Virus record (IMG/VR): IMGVR_UViG_3300032516_000124
Coordinates: 1-30,113 of that record
Source of the DNA: a virus
Strand: one strand, 5' to 3'
Length of the DNA: 30,113 nucleotides
Part shown: positions 8,308-15,786 of the stretch, piece by piece
Layout: the number at the start of each line of letters is the position of its first letter
Position numbering within the stretch: position 1 is the first letter of the stretch
Position numbers and translations under genes: made by a program
The notes under the pieces: generated by a model
Database searches by the model: none
What the model was told of the DNA's origin: nothing
The model's input: only the letters and a program-made list of their open reading frames with translations

Positions 8308-9030
8308 TTAACCCATATCATTGATCAAGTCACCACTCTCATCCGTGTAACCGTCTTCGTCCTGCTGCTCGGTTTCCTCCGTAACTTCGTCTTCTTCCAT
8401 GTTGACTTCCGGAGCGATGTCATCCTTGACCAGATTTTCAAATTCATTGACCACTGGTAGTGGTATTCCCATGAATGTAACGGGTTCACCTACGTTCGTC
8501 TGCTGAACAGTCCCCGACGTTGGACCGGGAGTGACAGCGGTTTCATTCTTAAGCTTCTTGCGGGCATTGAACAGGCACGACTGTGCGTTGTGCTTTGCTT
8601 GCTTTGCAGTCTTACCAGCCCTCTGGTATTCTGTGATCAGCGCCGACATGATCTGCTCGATGGGCTTACCATCGACGAGCATACTCTTGGCAATTGCCAG
8701 GACTCCGCTGGTGCTTTTGATCTTTGGGGTCGTCGATTGAATGGGTTGAATGGGTGTTTCGTTTGTCATTTTACTCTCCTGAACACGTTTGACACGCCGA
8801 GTCGGCGGGCCTTCTTCGGTTTTTGTGACCAGCCTACACATTTTTGTCATGGCCACATCTTTTTTATCAATTGATTCAATATACTCAGACAACTCCCTGT
8901 ACGACGTGACACATTCAAAGTGCATATCTGGATTGTTGGCTTTACACCAAGTACACCTTTGTCTGCTTCCTTTCTTTTCCTCGGTCATGGTGCCGAAGAA
9001 TTTGCAGTCCTGATTACTGAATTTCAACAT
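8308..9030 (-). CDS. Hypothetical protein with Cys cluster and acidic tail; possible internal start
   Basis: 240 residues from ATG 9030. The first 87 residues carry cysteines (QDCKFFG, RCTWCKANNP, HFECVT, KMCRLV), probably metal binding. A helical basic region follows (QRAGKTAKQAKHNAQSCLFNARKKLK), then a Pro/Thr linker, a short hydrophobic patch and a very acidic C-terminus (NMEEDEVTEETEQQDEDGY). A strong ribosome site CAGGAGAGTAAA lies inside the gene before ATG 8769 (MTNETPIQ), so a 153-residue product without the Cys domain may also be made. The frame stays open further upstream but that part overlaps the next gene. Function unknown. Confidence 0.72.
   Translation of the reverse strand: MLKFSNQDCKFFGTMTEEKKGSRQRCTWCKANNPDMHFECVTSYRELSEYIESIDKKDVAMTKMCRLVTKTEEGPPTRRVKRVQESKMTNETPIQPIQSTTPKIKSTSGVLAIAKSMLVDGKPIEQIMSALITEYQRAGKTAKQAKHNAQSCLFNARKKLKNETAVTPGPTSGTVQQTNVGEPVTFMGIPLPVVNEFENLVKDDIAPEVNMEEDEVTEETEQQDEDGYTDESGDLINDMG
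8769..8780 (-). promoter_or_regulatory. Internal ribosome binding site in the 8308-9030 gene
   Basis: On the minus strand, CAGGAGAG lies four bases before an in-frame ATG at 8769. It is a better Shine-Dalgarno match than anything before the first ATG at 9030, so this may be the main start or a second start. Confidence 0.5.
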
Positions 9031-9031
9031 A

Positions 9032-9415
9032 CTATCGCTCAGGAAACTTAATGACCCTTGAACCAGCATTATCATTTGAATCAGCATTATCCTTGGGAAT
9101 CTTTGACTCTTCATCCTCAGCCCAAACAGCGTCCTTGGCTGTGACATCGATATGGGCATCATCTTTGATTCGTGCGATAATTTTCTTTGGTACGCCCTCA
9201 ACGATTACCCCGGCACCACCACTGCTAATGATTCTTGATGCGAGAGTGCCAACTGGTTGACCACCAGGACCAGCTAACGTACTTGGGATCATTGCAGGCA
9301 CGACCATGAATATGTGGTCTACGTTGATCGGAACGTCCTCGATCCTCTGAACACTGACCTGATGAGTCTGTTCATCACCATGAATTTCAACAATTGTAAA
9401 GTTTATCCACTTCAT
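9032..9415 (-). CDS. Hypothetical 127-residue protein
   Basis: I do not recognise it. The start is well supported by TAAAGGAGAACGAA. The N-terminal part is beta-rich (INFTIVEIHGDEQTHQVSVQ), the middle is Gly/Pro-rich (GPGGQPVG, SSGGAGVIVEG), and the tail is charged. An AAAGTATAAT element lies about 45 bases upstream (9458-9467), so this gene may begin a transcript that continues into clamp and polymerase genes. Confidence 0.75.
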   Translation of the reverse strand: MKWINFTIVEIHGDEQTHQVSVQRIEDVPINVDHIFMVVPAMIPSTLAGPGGQPVGTLASRIISSGGAGVIVEGVPKKIIARIKDDAHIDVTAKDAVWAEDEESKIPKDNADSNDNAGSRVIKFPER

Positions 9416-9457
9416 TTCGTTCTCCTTTAGTTGTAAGACAGACTCGTTTCAAAACCC

Positions 9458-9467
9458 ATTATACTTT
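9458..9467 (-). promoter_or_regulatory. AAAGTATAAT element, candidate -10 promoter
   Basis: Minus strand reads AAAGTATAAT, a perfect TATAAT -10 box with the AAAG prefix seen at other sites here. It lies about 42 bases before the 9415 start. No convincing TTGACA-like -35 box is present at 16-18 bases. Confidence 0.55.
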
Positions 9468-9471
9468 GGGT

Positions 9472-9675
9472 TCAGTGCCACACACCACACGAGCACGGTC
9501 CTTTCGTGACATCACACTTTTGTCCACCGTTGTAGCCCAACGCCGGATGGGCGTCCATGATTTGACTATCGATGACGCCATCGACTATACAACACATCAT
9601 CAATCCATCGAAATCGTGGTGGTGAATTTCTGGGCATTTCAAGATGTTTGCCAGTTTTTCTTCTTTGGTCGTCAT
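9472..9675 (-). CDS. Small Cys/His-rich protein, 67 residues
   Basis: Cys and His are dense (KCPEIHHHDFDG, MMCCIVDG, QKCDV, GPCSCGVWH), which suggests a small metal-binding protein. Function unknown. It follows the primase directly. Two starts are possible: ATG 9684, which overlaps the primase stop, or ATG 9675. I prefer 9675 because it is six bases after a GAAGTATAAT element that overlaps the primase stop codon, suggesting a leaderless transcript. Confidence 0.62.
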   Translation of the reverse strand: MTTKEEKLANILKCPEIHHHDFDGLMMCCIVDGVIDSQIMDAHPALGYNGGQKCDVTKGPCSCGVWH

Positions 9676-9682
9676 TCTTCCC

Positions 9683-9692
9683 ATTATACTTC
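9683..9692 (-). promoter_or_regulatory. GAAGTATAAT element overlapping the primase stop
   Basis: Nine of ten bases match the recurrent AAAGTATAAT element. TATAAT ends six bases before ATG 9675, the spacing expected for transcription starting at or next to the start codon. Confidence 0.45.
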
Positions 9693-10625
9693 AAGATCAT
9701 CAATCAGTTGAAATACTGCTTCTTTACCGAGACTGTCCGGGTCCTCGTCTTTCGGCAGCAAGACCCCTCTAACACTATCAATGAACGGCTCGAAGAAACC
9801 GGCATCTGAATTGTAACGCGAAATCTTGTCCCAGGCGTCTTCGTCCCACAGAAAGATCAGTTCACTTGGTTGCTTATCAAGAATCAGCCGCTTCTGTCTG
9901 TTTGTTAAATGCGTACCAAACGATGCAACGCAACTATCCTCCACCCTCCACATATCAAGAATGCCCTCGACCAAAATTATTCGCCCGCCGTGCCCAATAG
10001 CATCGTAATTGTACAGGTAGTTGTTGATCTCACCAGGAGAACCCCTGTACTTAAGTTCTGCAGTTCCAGTCAAGTCCGCGGCTTGGAAGTCGACTACTTC
10101 TCCACCAAAGATAACTGGTATAACCATTCGGTTCATGTACTTACCAACACGACAGATACCACAACCGTACTGAATCAGAGTCTTTAGCTTGATATCCCTT
10201 CGTTTCATGTAGGCATCAAGCAGCGGGAACTTCGTCGAGGTTGTGATCTTCTCGAAGTACTGCGGTACGCCGGCGAATTCCTCGTGCTTCCTAACGTCTG
10301 CTATTTCTATCTCACCGTCGATGATCCTTCGAATCTCGTCTGCTGGGTCTCTCTTGAAAGAGGTCTGACCGTCGGTCACCATTTCATCGCATTTATCACG
10401 AGGGAGGCCGGTAAGTTCCTGAATCAAATAAGCCAACGGACCCTTCTTACGGCATCGCCAGCACGAAAATAGACCAGACCCTTCAAAGATACCAAGGTGA
10501 TTGGACTGGTCATCACAAAATGGGCACTTGATGTTGACCGTATCCGGTGAGACGTTCTTGCCTTCTGTAAAATACGGAACGTCTATGTTTCGTAGGATCT
10601 CAACGATTTTCTGTTTAGTGATCAT
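9684..10625 (-). CDS. dnaG: DnaG-type DNA primase
   Basis: 313 residues. Makes RNA primers for lagging-strand synthesis. The N-terminal zinc ribbon has C34 and C37 (KCPFCDD) and C55 and C58 (SCWRC), with His43 between. A TOPRIM domain follows: ILVEGILDMW holds the catalytic Glu, LIFLWDEDAWDK and PKDEDPDSL hold the metal-binding aspartates. The protein is shorter than bacterial DnaG (about 580) and lacks the C-terminal helicase-binding domain, as in many phage primases. The helicase partner is encoded at 17370-18752. No clear ribosome site precedes the ATG. Confidence 0.92.
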   Translation of the reverse strand: MITKQKIVEILRNIDVPYFTEGKNVSPDTVNIKCPFCDDQSNHLGIFEGSGLFSCWRCRKKGPLAYLIQELTGLPRDKCDEMVTDGQTSFKRDPADEIRRIIDGEIEIADVRKHEEFAGVPQYFEKITTSTKFPLLDAYMKRRDIKLKTLIQYGCGICRVGKYMNRMVIPVIFGGEVVDFQAADLTGTAELKYRGSPGEINNYLYNYDAIGHGGRIILVEGILDMWRVEDSCVASFGTHLTNRQKRLILDKQPSELIFLWDEDAWDKISRYNSDAGFFEPFIDSVRGVLLPKDEDPDSLGKEAVFQLIDDLEV

Positions 10626-10651
10626 AGACAGTGAGTCGATTAGACTTCACT

Positions 10652-11176
10652 TTAATCCCACCATTTGAACAAATGTTTTTGTAGGATTTTACACAGGAGA
10701 TCAAGGTCCTGCTGCTTCATCTCATCTTCTCGCTTAGCAGCCCATTGCGAGGCATCGCGTAACTGCTTCGGTACTTCATAACCTCTGCTGGTGTGGGCTA
10801 CTAAACCTTTGTTTCCGAACACTTCTGTGTGGACTTCCATGTACTCCCACAGACTATTAGCACCTTCCATTCTCTCCTTATCCCAAGGCGTAATGTATTC
10901 CTGTTCGTATAATCTCTTACACACGGCTGCGGCAGTGAACATGTTATGGGCGTCTCTCTCAGCACCTACGTGCATCCCATCCTTCTTGTATTTCTTAGCA
11001 TCATAGAGAAGCTTGGCCTCCATAATCTGCAGTAGAAAAGTGCTGTCCCACCATCTATCCTTCCAGATGATCGGGAGCCAGTACAGAACACGTGCCAAAG
11101 TGATAAGTAACTCTCTGACCTTTCGATAAGGCCAGGTCAACTTGTGAATCAAGTCCATCTTGGCTATCTTGTCCAT
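10652..11176 (-). CDS. Hypothetical phage protein, 174 residues
   Basis: Function unknown. The N-terminus has a hydrophobic amphipathic segment (RELLITLARVLYWLPIIW) followed by WWDSTFLLQIMEAKLLYDAKKYKKDG, which resembles a phage protein of unknown function I have seen in other genomes. The rest is helical and charged. It begins seven bases after the DUF4326 gene ends and precedes the primase. Confidence 0.78.
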   Translation of the reverse strand: MDKIAKMDLIHKLTWPYRKVRELLITLARVLYWLPIIWKDRWWDSTFLLQIMEAKLLYDAKKYKKDGMHVGAERDAHNMFTAAAVCKRLYEQEYITPWDKERMEGANSLWEYMEVHTEVFGNKGLVAHTSRGYEVPKQLRDASQWAAKREDEMKQQDLDLLCKILQKHLFKWWD

Positions 11177-11182
11177 ATTCTG

Positions 11183-11467
11183 TTATAACCCTCTCATGTT
11201 CATCTCAAGGTAAAGCCAGTTAACTAACTCAGCAAGAATATCTCCATGACATTCCGCCGGTTTGCACCAACAACCGAGCCTCTTTCCCCTGAGTTCGGGA
11301 ATTGCACCCAACAACGCAGGTTGGGTTTGGGGCCAGTTAAGGTACTTTGTGATCACCTCGTGTCTGGTGCCGTCCTTACCTATGGTGAATGGGTTACCCC
11401 ACTTCGATGGTCGACCAACGTACACGTCGAAAGCCTCGAATCGCTTATTGACTACAGTGGTCTTCAC
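11183..11467 (-). CDS. DUF4326 protein
   Basis: 94 residues. The segments VYVGRPSKWGNPF, the central helix, and LRGKRLGCWCKPAECHGDILAEL are the signature of DUF4326, a small phage and bacterial family with an invariant CWC...CHGD pattern that may bind metal or a nucleotide. Biochemical function is not established as far as I know. The start is GTG at 11467, overlapping the stop of the 25-residue gene as GTGA. Confidence 0.9.
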   Translation of the reverse strand: MKTTVVNKRFEAFDVYVGRPSKWGNPFTIGKDGTRHEVITKYLNWPQTQPALLGAIPELRGKRLGCWCKPAECHGDILAELVNWLYLEMNMRGL

Positions 11468-11541
11468 TCTGGTCTACCTATTTTGAAGTGAATTACCAAA
11501 CAGGCCAGTATCAACACTAGTATGATTAAAGCAGTCTTCAT
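11464..11541 (-). CDS. 25-residue membrane peptide
   Basis: Sequence is M-K-T followed by a single hydrophobic helix (ALIILVLILACLVI) and a short basic tail (HFKIGRPE). It is credible despite its size because both ends interlock with neighbours: its ATG overlaps the upstream stop as ATGA, and its TGA overlaps the DUF4326 start as GTGA. The Cys at position 14 in LILAC is only a weak lipobox. Likely inner-membrane; function unknown. Confidence 0.6.
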   Translation of the reverse strand: MKTALIILVLILACLVIHFKIGRPE

Positions 11542-11744
11542 TGTTTCATTGGTTTGGTGCACAAACACACGATCAAAATTATGATGCCAACTGGGACAAA
11601 AATTACAGCCGGACCGAGGAATGGATCCGGATTTGGCCACCACTTACGTAGTAACAAGATGTCAATTGGAATCGAGAAATACACGAATAAACATATTATC
11701 ACCATTACCACCCGGTGTCGTACATTATTGTTTGGGTCAAACAT
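11538..11744 (-). CDS. Small two-helix membrane protein, 68 residues
   Basis: Two hydrophobic stretches (VVMVIICLFVYFSIPIDILLL and FLGPAVIFVPVGIIILIVCLC) are separated by a polar turn RKWWPNPDP. Holin-like in shape, but small phage membrane proteins of this kind also include superinfection-exclusion factors. The context is replication and methylation, not lysis. TAAGGAAAG, overlapping the methyltransferase stop, provides the ribosome site. Confidence 0.72.
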   Translation of the reverse strand: MFDPNNNVRHRVVMVIICLFVYFSIPIDILLLRKWWPNPDPFLGPAVIFVPVGIIILIVCLCTKPMKQ

Positions 11745-11754
11745 TACACTTTCC

Positions 11755-12564
11755 TTAAAAGATGTATCCTGCTTGAATTTTCATTTCTCGCTTGATTCGT
11801 CGGGTTGCGAGAGCACAATATTTCTCGTCAATGTCGAAACCAATACACTTTCGGTCGACTCTAAACGCTGATACCATTGTTGATCCGCTGCCCAGAAATG
11901 GATCGAGTACGGTGTCTCCAACGAACGATAGCAGTTTGATACATCGCCTTGGTAGTTCGAGCGGGAACGGCGCTGGATGGCCAAGTCTGACCCGGTCTTC
12001 ACAGTGCATTTTCCAGACACAATCAGACCACTGGACAAATTCATCCTTCGTGATGTCCATCCGCTTGCCGTCGGTATCTTCACGTTTCCAGTCACCTTTA
12101 CTTGCAATGATTATACTTTCCGCTGGCGGAATAATTAATGGTGCCTTTGCAGACATCCATGTACCCCACGATACACGTGGTACGTTGCCCTTGGTCCATA
12201 CGGCAGTAGTATAGTGATTGTACCCAATTTTCTTCATCAAACCGACAAGATCGGCATAAACAGTGTGTTTGCCACCTTTTGCTGTTTCAAACGGCACGTT
12301 CACGCAAATTCGACCATGGTTCTTGAGCCAATCGTAACAGTTTGACAACCACAACCAACTGAATTCCATGTACCCGTCGTAGTTGATCGCATCGTCGTGA
12401 TCACCGTATTCGATACCAACGTTATACGGTGGGCTGGTAACCACAAGGTCAACGGTGCTATCTAATCCATGAGCATCCGCTTCGGTTTCAGTACAGCTAC
12501 CGTGAACGATTCTTACCCTATCGGTCTTGAAGAAATCAGCATTAGTTGATTCTTGCATTGTCAT
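11755..12564 (-). CDS. DNA methyltransferase, beta-class N6-adenine/N4-cytosine type
   Basis: 269 residues. Transfers methyl groups from S-adenosylmethionine to an exocyclic amino group in DNA. The catalytic motif TSPPYNVG (residues 43-50) comes before the SAM-binding motif DPFLGSGST near the C-terminus, the order of the beta class. SPPY fits N4-cytosine enzymes but also some adenine enzymes, so the base is uncertain. No restriction nuclease is next to it, so self-protection or regulation is more likely than a restriction system. The start overlaps the upstream stop as ATGA. Confidence 0.9.
   Translation of the reverse strand: MTMQESTNADFFKTDRVRIVHGSCTETEADAHGLDSTVDLVVTSPPYNVGIEYGDHDDAINYDGYMEFSWLWLSNCYDWLKNHGRICVNVPFETAKGGKHTVYADLVGLMKKIGYNHYTTAVWTKGNVPRVSWGTWMSAKAPLIIPPAESIIIASKGDWKREDTDGKRMDITKDEFVQWSDCVWKMHCEDRVRLGHPAPFPLELPRRCIKLLSFVGDTVLDPFLGSGSTMVSAFRVDRKCIGFDIDEKYCALATRRIKREMKIQAGYIF
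12110..12119 (-). promoter_or_regulatory. AAAGTATAAT element inside the methyltransferase gene
   Basis: A perfect ten-base copy in coding sequence (codons for E-S-I-I). The next three bases (CAT) also match the copy before dnaB. It could drive the distal part of the operon, or be chance. Confidence 0.3.
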
Positions 12565-12854
12565 TCCGTTAGGTCCACGTAACCGAGGAACACAATCTCA
12601 CAGACGATATTCCAGAATTCTTTAGTGATTTGCAGTTTACCAGCACCACCCTGAATGTACCCCTCGGACCTCCAATTACTGAGCACATCACGATCTTCTT
12701 GATTACATTTTCGTATGTCAATCTTTTGATCATTTACCATAACGTATTGAATATACGGCATCATTCTTAGTTCTACCGTGTCTATTTCATAACCAAGCAG
12801 TTCTTTAGACTTCTGCTTAATTCGATCGGTTAACTGTCCGCGTGTTTGAATCAT
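12561..12854 (-). CDS. Hypothetical 97-residue phage protein
   Basis: Function unknown. It resembles, from memory, a recurring phage protein with the segments KELLGYEIDTVELRMMPYIQY, NQEDRDVLSNWR, GYIQGGAGKLQITKEFW. The frame stays open upstream into the tRNA-Pro gene, but ATG 12854 has AAAGGAAGG before it and starts just after the tRNA, so I chose it. Its TGA overlaps the methyltransferase ATG as ATGA. Confidence 0.8.
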   Translation of the reverse strand: MIQTRGQLTDRIKQKSKELLGYEIDTVELRMMPYIQYVMVNDQKIDIRKCNQEDRDVLSNWRSEGYIQGGAGKLQITKEFWNIVCEIVFLGYVDLTE

Positions 12855-12880
12855 ACCACACAACCTTCCTTTATTGATTA

Positions 12881-12953
12881 TCTGGGTGGCGGGACTTGAA
12901 CCCACGACCTATGGACCCAAGACCATTGCTCCGCCAAACTGAGCCACACCCAG
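12881..12953 (-). tRNA. tRNA-Pro (UGG), unusual anticodon arm
   Basis: 73 bases. Acceptor stem CTGGGTG/CACCCAG, D arm GCTC/GAGC, T arm GTGGG-TTCAAGT-CCCGC and discriminator A are all canonical. The anticodon arm ATGG-TCTTGGGT-CCAT has four pairs around an 8-base loop; the alternative is a T-T mismatch closing a 6-base loop. The anticodon within CTTGGG is most likely UGG. CCA is not encoded. First of three clustered tRNAs. Confidence 0.8.
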
Positions 12954-12963
12954 TTTTAATATA

Positions 12964-13043
12964 TGGCCAAGGTGGGATTCGAACCCACGTGCTTTCGCGT
13001 CGGCTTTTAAGGCCGGTGTGTATGCCAGTTCCACCACTTGGCC
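12964..13043 (-). tRNA. tRNA-Leu (UAA)
   Basis: 80 bases, class II. Acceptor GGCCAAG/CTTGGCC, anticodon arm CCGGC-CTTAAAA-GCCGA (one C-A mismatch at the base), a variable arm with a GAAA loop, and T arm GTGGG-TTCGAAT-CCCAC. Anticodon UAA. CCA is not encoded. Confidence 0.92.
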
Positions 13044-13048
13044 CATAA

Positions 13049-13121
13049 TTGACCCGGTTGGACTCGAAACAACAGTCTTGCGATTATAAGTCGCATGCTC
13101 TACCTATTGAGCTACAGGTCA
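13049..13121 (-). tRNA. tRNA-Ile (UAU)
   Basis: 73 bases. Acceptor TGACCTG/CGGGTCA, D arm GCTC-AATAGGTA-GAGC, anticodon arm TGCGA-CTTATAA-TCGCA. Anticodon UAU reads AUA, a codon often rare in hosts. The T arm GTTGT-TTCGAGT-CCAAC has T at position 53, which breaks the normally invariant G53-C61 pair. The recurrent AAAGTATAAT element ends about ten bases upstream. Confidence 0.85.
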
Positions 13122-13131
13122 GTGCCAACTT

Positions 13132-13141
13132 ATTATACTTT
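13132..13141 (-). promoter_or_regulatory. AAAGTATAAT element before the tRNA cluster
   Basis: A perfect copy that overlaps the last two codons and TAA of the SLOG-domain gene. Its TATAAT ends ten bases before the 5' end of tRNA-Ile, well placed to transcribe the three tRNAs and the genes beyond. Confidence 0.6.
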
Positions 13142-13483
13142 GAGAGGTAGGTAGAAGATAATCTCAACTGGCACGCCGAGTTTTCTGCAGAGGGCAATTG
13201 TGGACTTGGTGCCGTTTGATATGCCATCCCAGAAAGCTAGAACTAAATCGCTGTCCTCAACGATACTTTTGTTGCGAATAAATCCAGCTGATTTGCCATG
13301 AGTATGCCAGTCCGGCAAGTGGATGATTTTGCCGTATTGATGGAGGTTCGCGTACTCCTCTGCAAGACTGTCAGCCCCAACAGCACCCCCGGAAATTAGC
13401 ACGAACGGTTCGATCACGTCAAGGATCTCGAACATTAGCTCTCGGTCATTGAATCCACGTGAACCAACTACTCCTAGATTCAT
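13133..13483 (-). CDS. SLOG-superfamily protein (DUF2493/YAcAr-like)
   Basis: 116 residues. Rossmann-like nucleotide-binding fold: VVGSRGFND at the N-terminus, LISGGAVGADSLAEEYA in the middle, PDWHTHGKSAGFIRNKSIV, and FWDGISNGTKSTI near the end all match the small SLOG proteins common in phages. Proposed roles in the family are nucleotide-derivative binding or processing; no activity is proven for this subgroup that I can cite. It overlaps the D12 methylase by ATGA, so the two are co-translated. Confidence 0.88.
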   Translation of the reverse strand: MNLGVVGSRGFNDRELMFEILDVIEPFVLISGGAVGADSLAEEYANLHQYGKIIHLPDWHTHGKSAGFIRNKSIVEDSDLVLAFWDGISNGTKSTIALCRKLGVPVEIIFYLPLKV

Positions 13484-14310
13484 ACAAATCTCCTATCGTG
13501 GGTTTTCGTACTGGTGTATGGCTTAACCCAAACACTCTCGATTCTCTTACTTCTTGCTTTGGCGATGGTCTTTGACGGACTACACGATACATCAAAGTCG
13601 TGCCGAGTCCAGCCGGATTTCTCCAGCTTCTCGTAGATCGGATGAACGTAACCACTGACTACAACCATGCCATTAACCGACAGCATTCGATCAATAAATC
13701 GCCGGTGATCATCTGCAGACATCTCATGTTCGTATACCTTCTCATCAACTCTGGTATCATGGACGTATGGGGGGTCACAGTAAAACAAGGTGTCGGACCC
13801 GTCGTAAGTGTCGATGATCTTACTCCAGTCATCGCTTTGTACTTGGACTCTACGAAGCCGATTGTGTACTTTGGGAAGCCCATCAATCGTGTTCATCCAT
13901 GCCATTACGTTCTTGTTGATAGTCCTGACTTCGTAACCCCAACCGCTACCTATTACACCACTGAATGCCTGTCTGGCTGATACAAAGAACTTAACAGCCT
14001 TTAATATTGGGTCGGGCTCGATCTTCCAGGTATCGCGGCATTCAATGTAGAATTTGCGGGAAAACAGCAGCGGTTGAACCCGGCGGTAAAACAGATCAAA
14101 CTGCTCCGGATCAGACAGAACAGTAAAGAATGCATAAACACCTTCGTTTAGGTCGTTGTACACCTCAAGGTCAACCGGATTGCGGGCCAATAGGACGCTA
14201 CCACCCCCACCGAATGGCTCTACGTAGACCTTGCATTGTGGCATCAATGGAATTATCAACTTCTGCATTGTGCCTTTCCCACCGTACCATCGTATTGGGG
14301 ATCGTATCAT
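13480..14310 (-). CDS. dam: D12-class (Dam-like) DNA adenine methyltransferase
   Basis: 276 residues, typical for Dam and T4 Dam. Motif order is alpha class: IRWYGGKG (residues 6-13), SAM-binding YVEPFGGGGSV (29-39), catalytic CDPPYV with D179. Methylates adenine N6 in a short target that cannot be told from sequence. The start has AAAGGAGG and overlaps the SNF2 stop by ATGA. Together with the second methyltransferase it may shield phage DNA from host restriction. Confidence 0.94.
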   Translation of the reverse strand: MIRSPIRWYGGKGTMQKLIIPLMPQCKVYVEPFGGGGSVLLARNPVDLEVYNDLNEGVYAFFTVLSDPEQFDLFYRRVQPLLFSRKFYIECRDTWKIEPDPILKAVKFFVSARQAFSGVIGSGWGYEVRTINKNVMAWMNTIDGLPKVHNRLRRVQVQSDDWSKIIDTYDGSDTLFYCDPPYVHDTRVDEKVYEHEMSADDHRRFIDRMLSVNGMVVVSGYVHPIYEKLEKSGWTRHDFDVSCSPSKTIAKARSKRIESVWVKPYTSTKTHDRRFV

Positions 14311-15785
14311 CGCTGAGCCTCCTTTCCACTATGATATTCCTTGATGAATTGCATTACCATTTCAACCATTGAGAACCTGGTTGATCTGTTTTTGGCAATC
14401 GTTTTGTCCAGTGACTTATCGAGCATTAGGTCAATTACCAGGGTCTTTTTAGTCTGACCCTTACGGTGAATTCTGCCAATGCACTGTTTACGGACTTTAG
14501 GGCTAGCTATTGCATCGAAGAATATCACAGTGTCAGCAACAGACCCATCAAACCCTTCACTAGCGCAGGTGGGATGTGCAAGCATGACCGTAACGTTCGG
14601 GTTTTTGGTGAAAGCATCAAAGTACTTCTTTTTATCTACTTGACTTTGACCACCGCGGACTGCTGCGAATTTGATTTTCGCTTTGTCAAGGGCCTCCTCG
14701 ATGATACAAGCGCCAGCAATGAACTGGTGAAACACAATCAACTTAGCCTTGTTGTCTTGTATGATATCAATTAAGGCATTAAGCTTCGGATTTTCTTTAA
14801 GGCCATACGTCTGTCTGTCTTCACCATAATAGAAGAATCCGCTTGCCAGTTCACGTAAAACAGCGGCCTTGGACTCAGGCTTTACCGTTTCTACTTGGTT
14901 ATCACCAACCCGTAGGGGGTCGCCATCAATAACACACTTCTGTAGACTAAGGAATTCTTCTGACGGTGGCAGTAGCAACTCGATTTCTTGAATTTCTGGC
15001 AGATCGAAACACTCCTGCCTGCTATATCGAATCGTGCAATTGGTTAACCTTTCAAGTATCTTTTCTTGAGCACCAGGCTTTAGTTTCCATTCATAACCCC
15101 ACTTCGGTGGGTCAAAATACATGGTACGATACGCGAAGAAGTTGTTGCCAAGACTCCTGCCAAGGTCCACCAACATGTAGATGTTGAACAGTTCAAGCAT
15201 CGACTTATCAACCGGGGTGCCGGACAGACCAATGACGTGCCGTGTCTTTTTTGCCAGTTCTAAACAGATTTGTGACTGAAGTGACTTGTAGTTGCTTGTT
15301 CGATGAATTTCGTCAAAGATAATACAGTCGAATACGGCATCGACCTTTGCATCGTGCATGATCCACTGACCACTTCCATCCCCGTCTACGTTCTGGTAAA
15401 GACGAGCGTATAGGCTCTTGAGTCCTTCATAATTGATCACCGAAACGTTGCGTTCATCGGCTAGTTTCTTTTCTCGGTCTTTACGAGCACCTATCAACAG
15501 GGTGAAGGAGAAATCAGTGTACTTAGTTGTATCGCCATCCCAGGCACTGAACGCAGACTGCGGACATACCACGAGGATTCGTTTACACCCCCATTGTTCT
15601 GCTGTCAGTAATGCTGTTAGAGTCTTGCAAGTACCAACGTCGTGAGGGAACATCACCCGATCACGATCAGCAGCGAACGCCATCGAAACCAACTGGTGAT
15701 GTAACATTGGAATCTTGAAAGTCTTGCCTGCAAAAATGTAGGCGAGCTCTTGGTCGGTCAACGTTTTGTAATCGAAGTCATTCAT
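14307..15785 (-). CDS. SNF2-family DEAD-like helicase/ATPase
   Basis: 492 residues. Superfamily 2 DNA translocase. Motif I HDVGTCKTL (about 48-56), motif II DEIH (158-161), motif III GLSGTP, motif V region HPTCASEGFDGS, motif VI QCIGRIHRKGQ. Motif I has Cys where GxGKT has Gly. I chose ATG 15785 because it begins one base after the stop of the DUF5678-like gene. Earlier in-frame starts at 15863 (ATG with GGAG) and 15896 (TTG) would run through that gene. Phage SNF2 proteins are thought to remodel or repair DNA; this one has no extra domains. Confidence 0.9.
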   Translation of the reverse strand: MNDFDYKTLTDQELAYIFAGKTFKIPMLHHQLVSMAFAADRDRVMFPHDVGTCKTLTALLTAEQWGCKRILVVCPQSAFSAWDGDTTKYTDFSFTLLIGARKDREKKLADERNVSVINYEGLKSLYARLYQNVDGDGSGQWIMHDAKVDAVFDCIIFDEIHRTSNYKSLQSQICLELAKKTRHVIGLSGTPVDKSMLELFNIYMLVDLGRSLGNNFFAYRTMYFDPPKWGYEWKLKPGAQEKILERLTNCTIRYSRQECFDLPEIQEIELLLPPSEEFLSLQKCVIDGDPLRVGDNQVETVKPESKAAVLRELASGFFYYGEDRQTYGLKENPKLNALIDIIQDNKAKLIVFHQFIAGACIIEEALDKAKIKFAAVRGGQSQVDKKKYFDAFTKNPNVTVMLAHPTCASEGFDGSVADTVIFFDAIASPKVRKQCIGRIHRKGQTKKTLVIDLMLDKSLDKTIAKNRSTRFSMVEMVMQFIKEYHSGKEAQR

Positions 15786-15786
15786 G

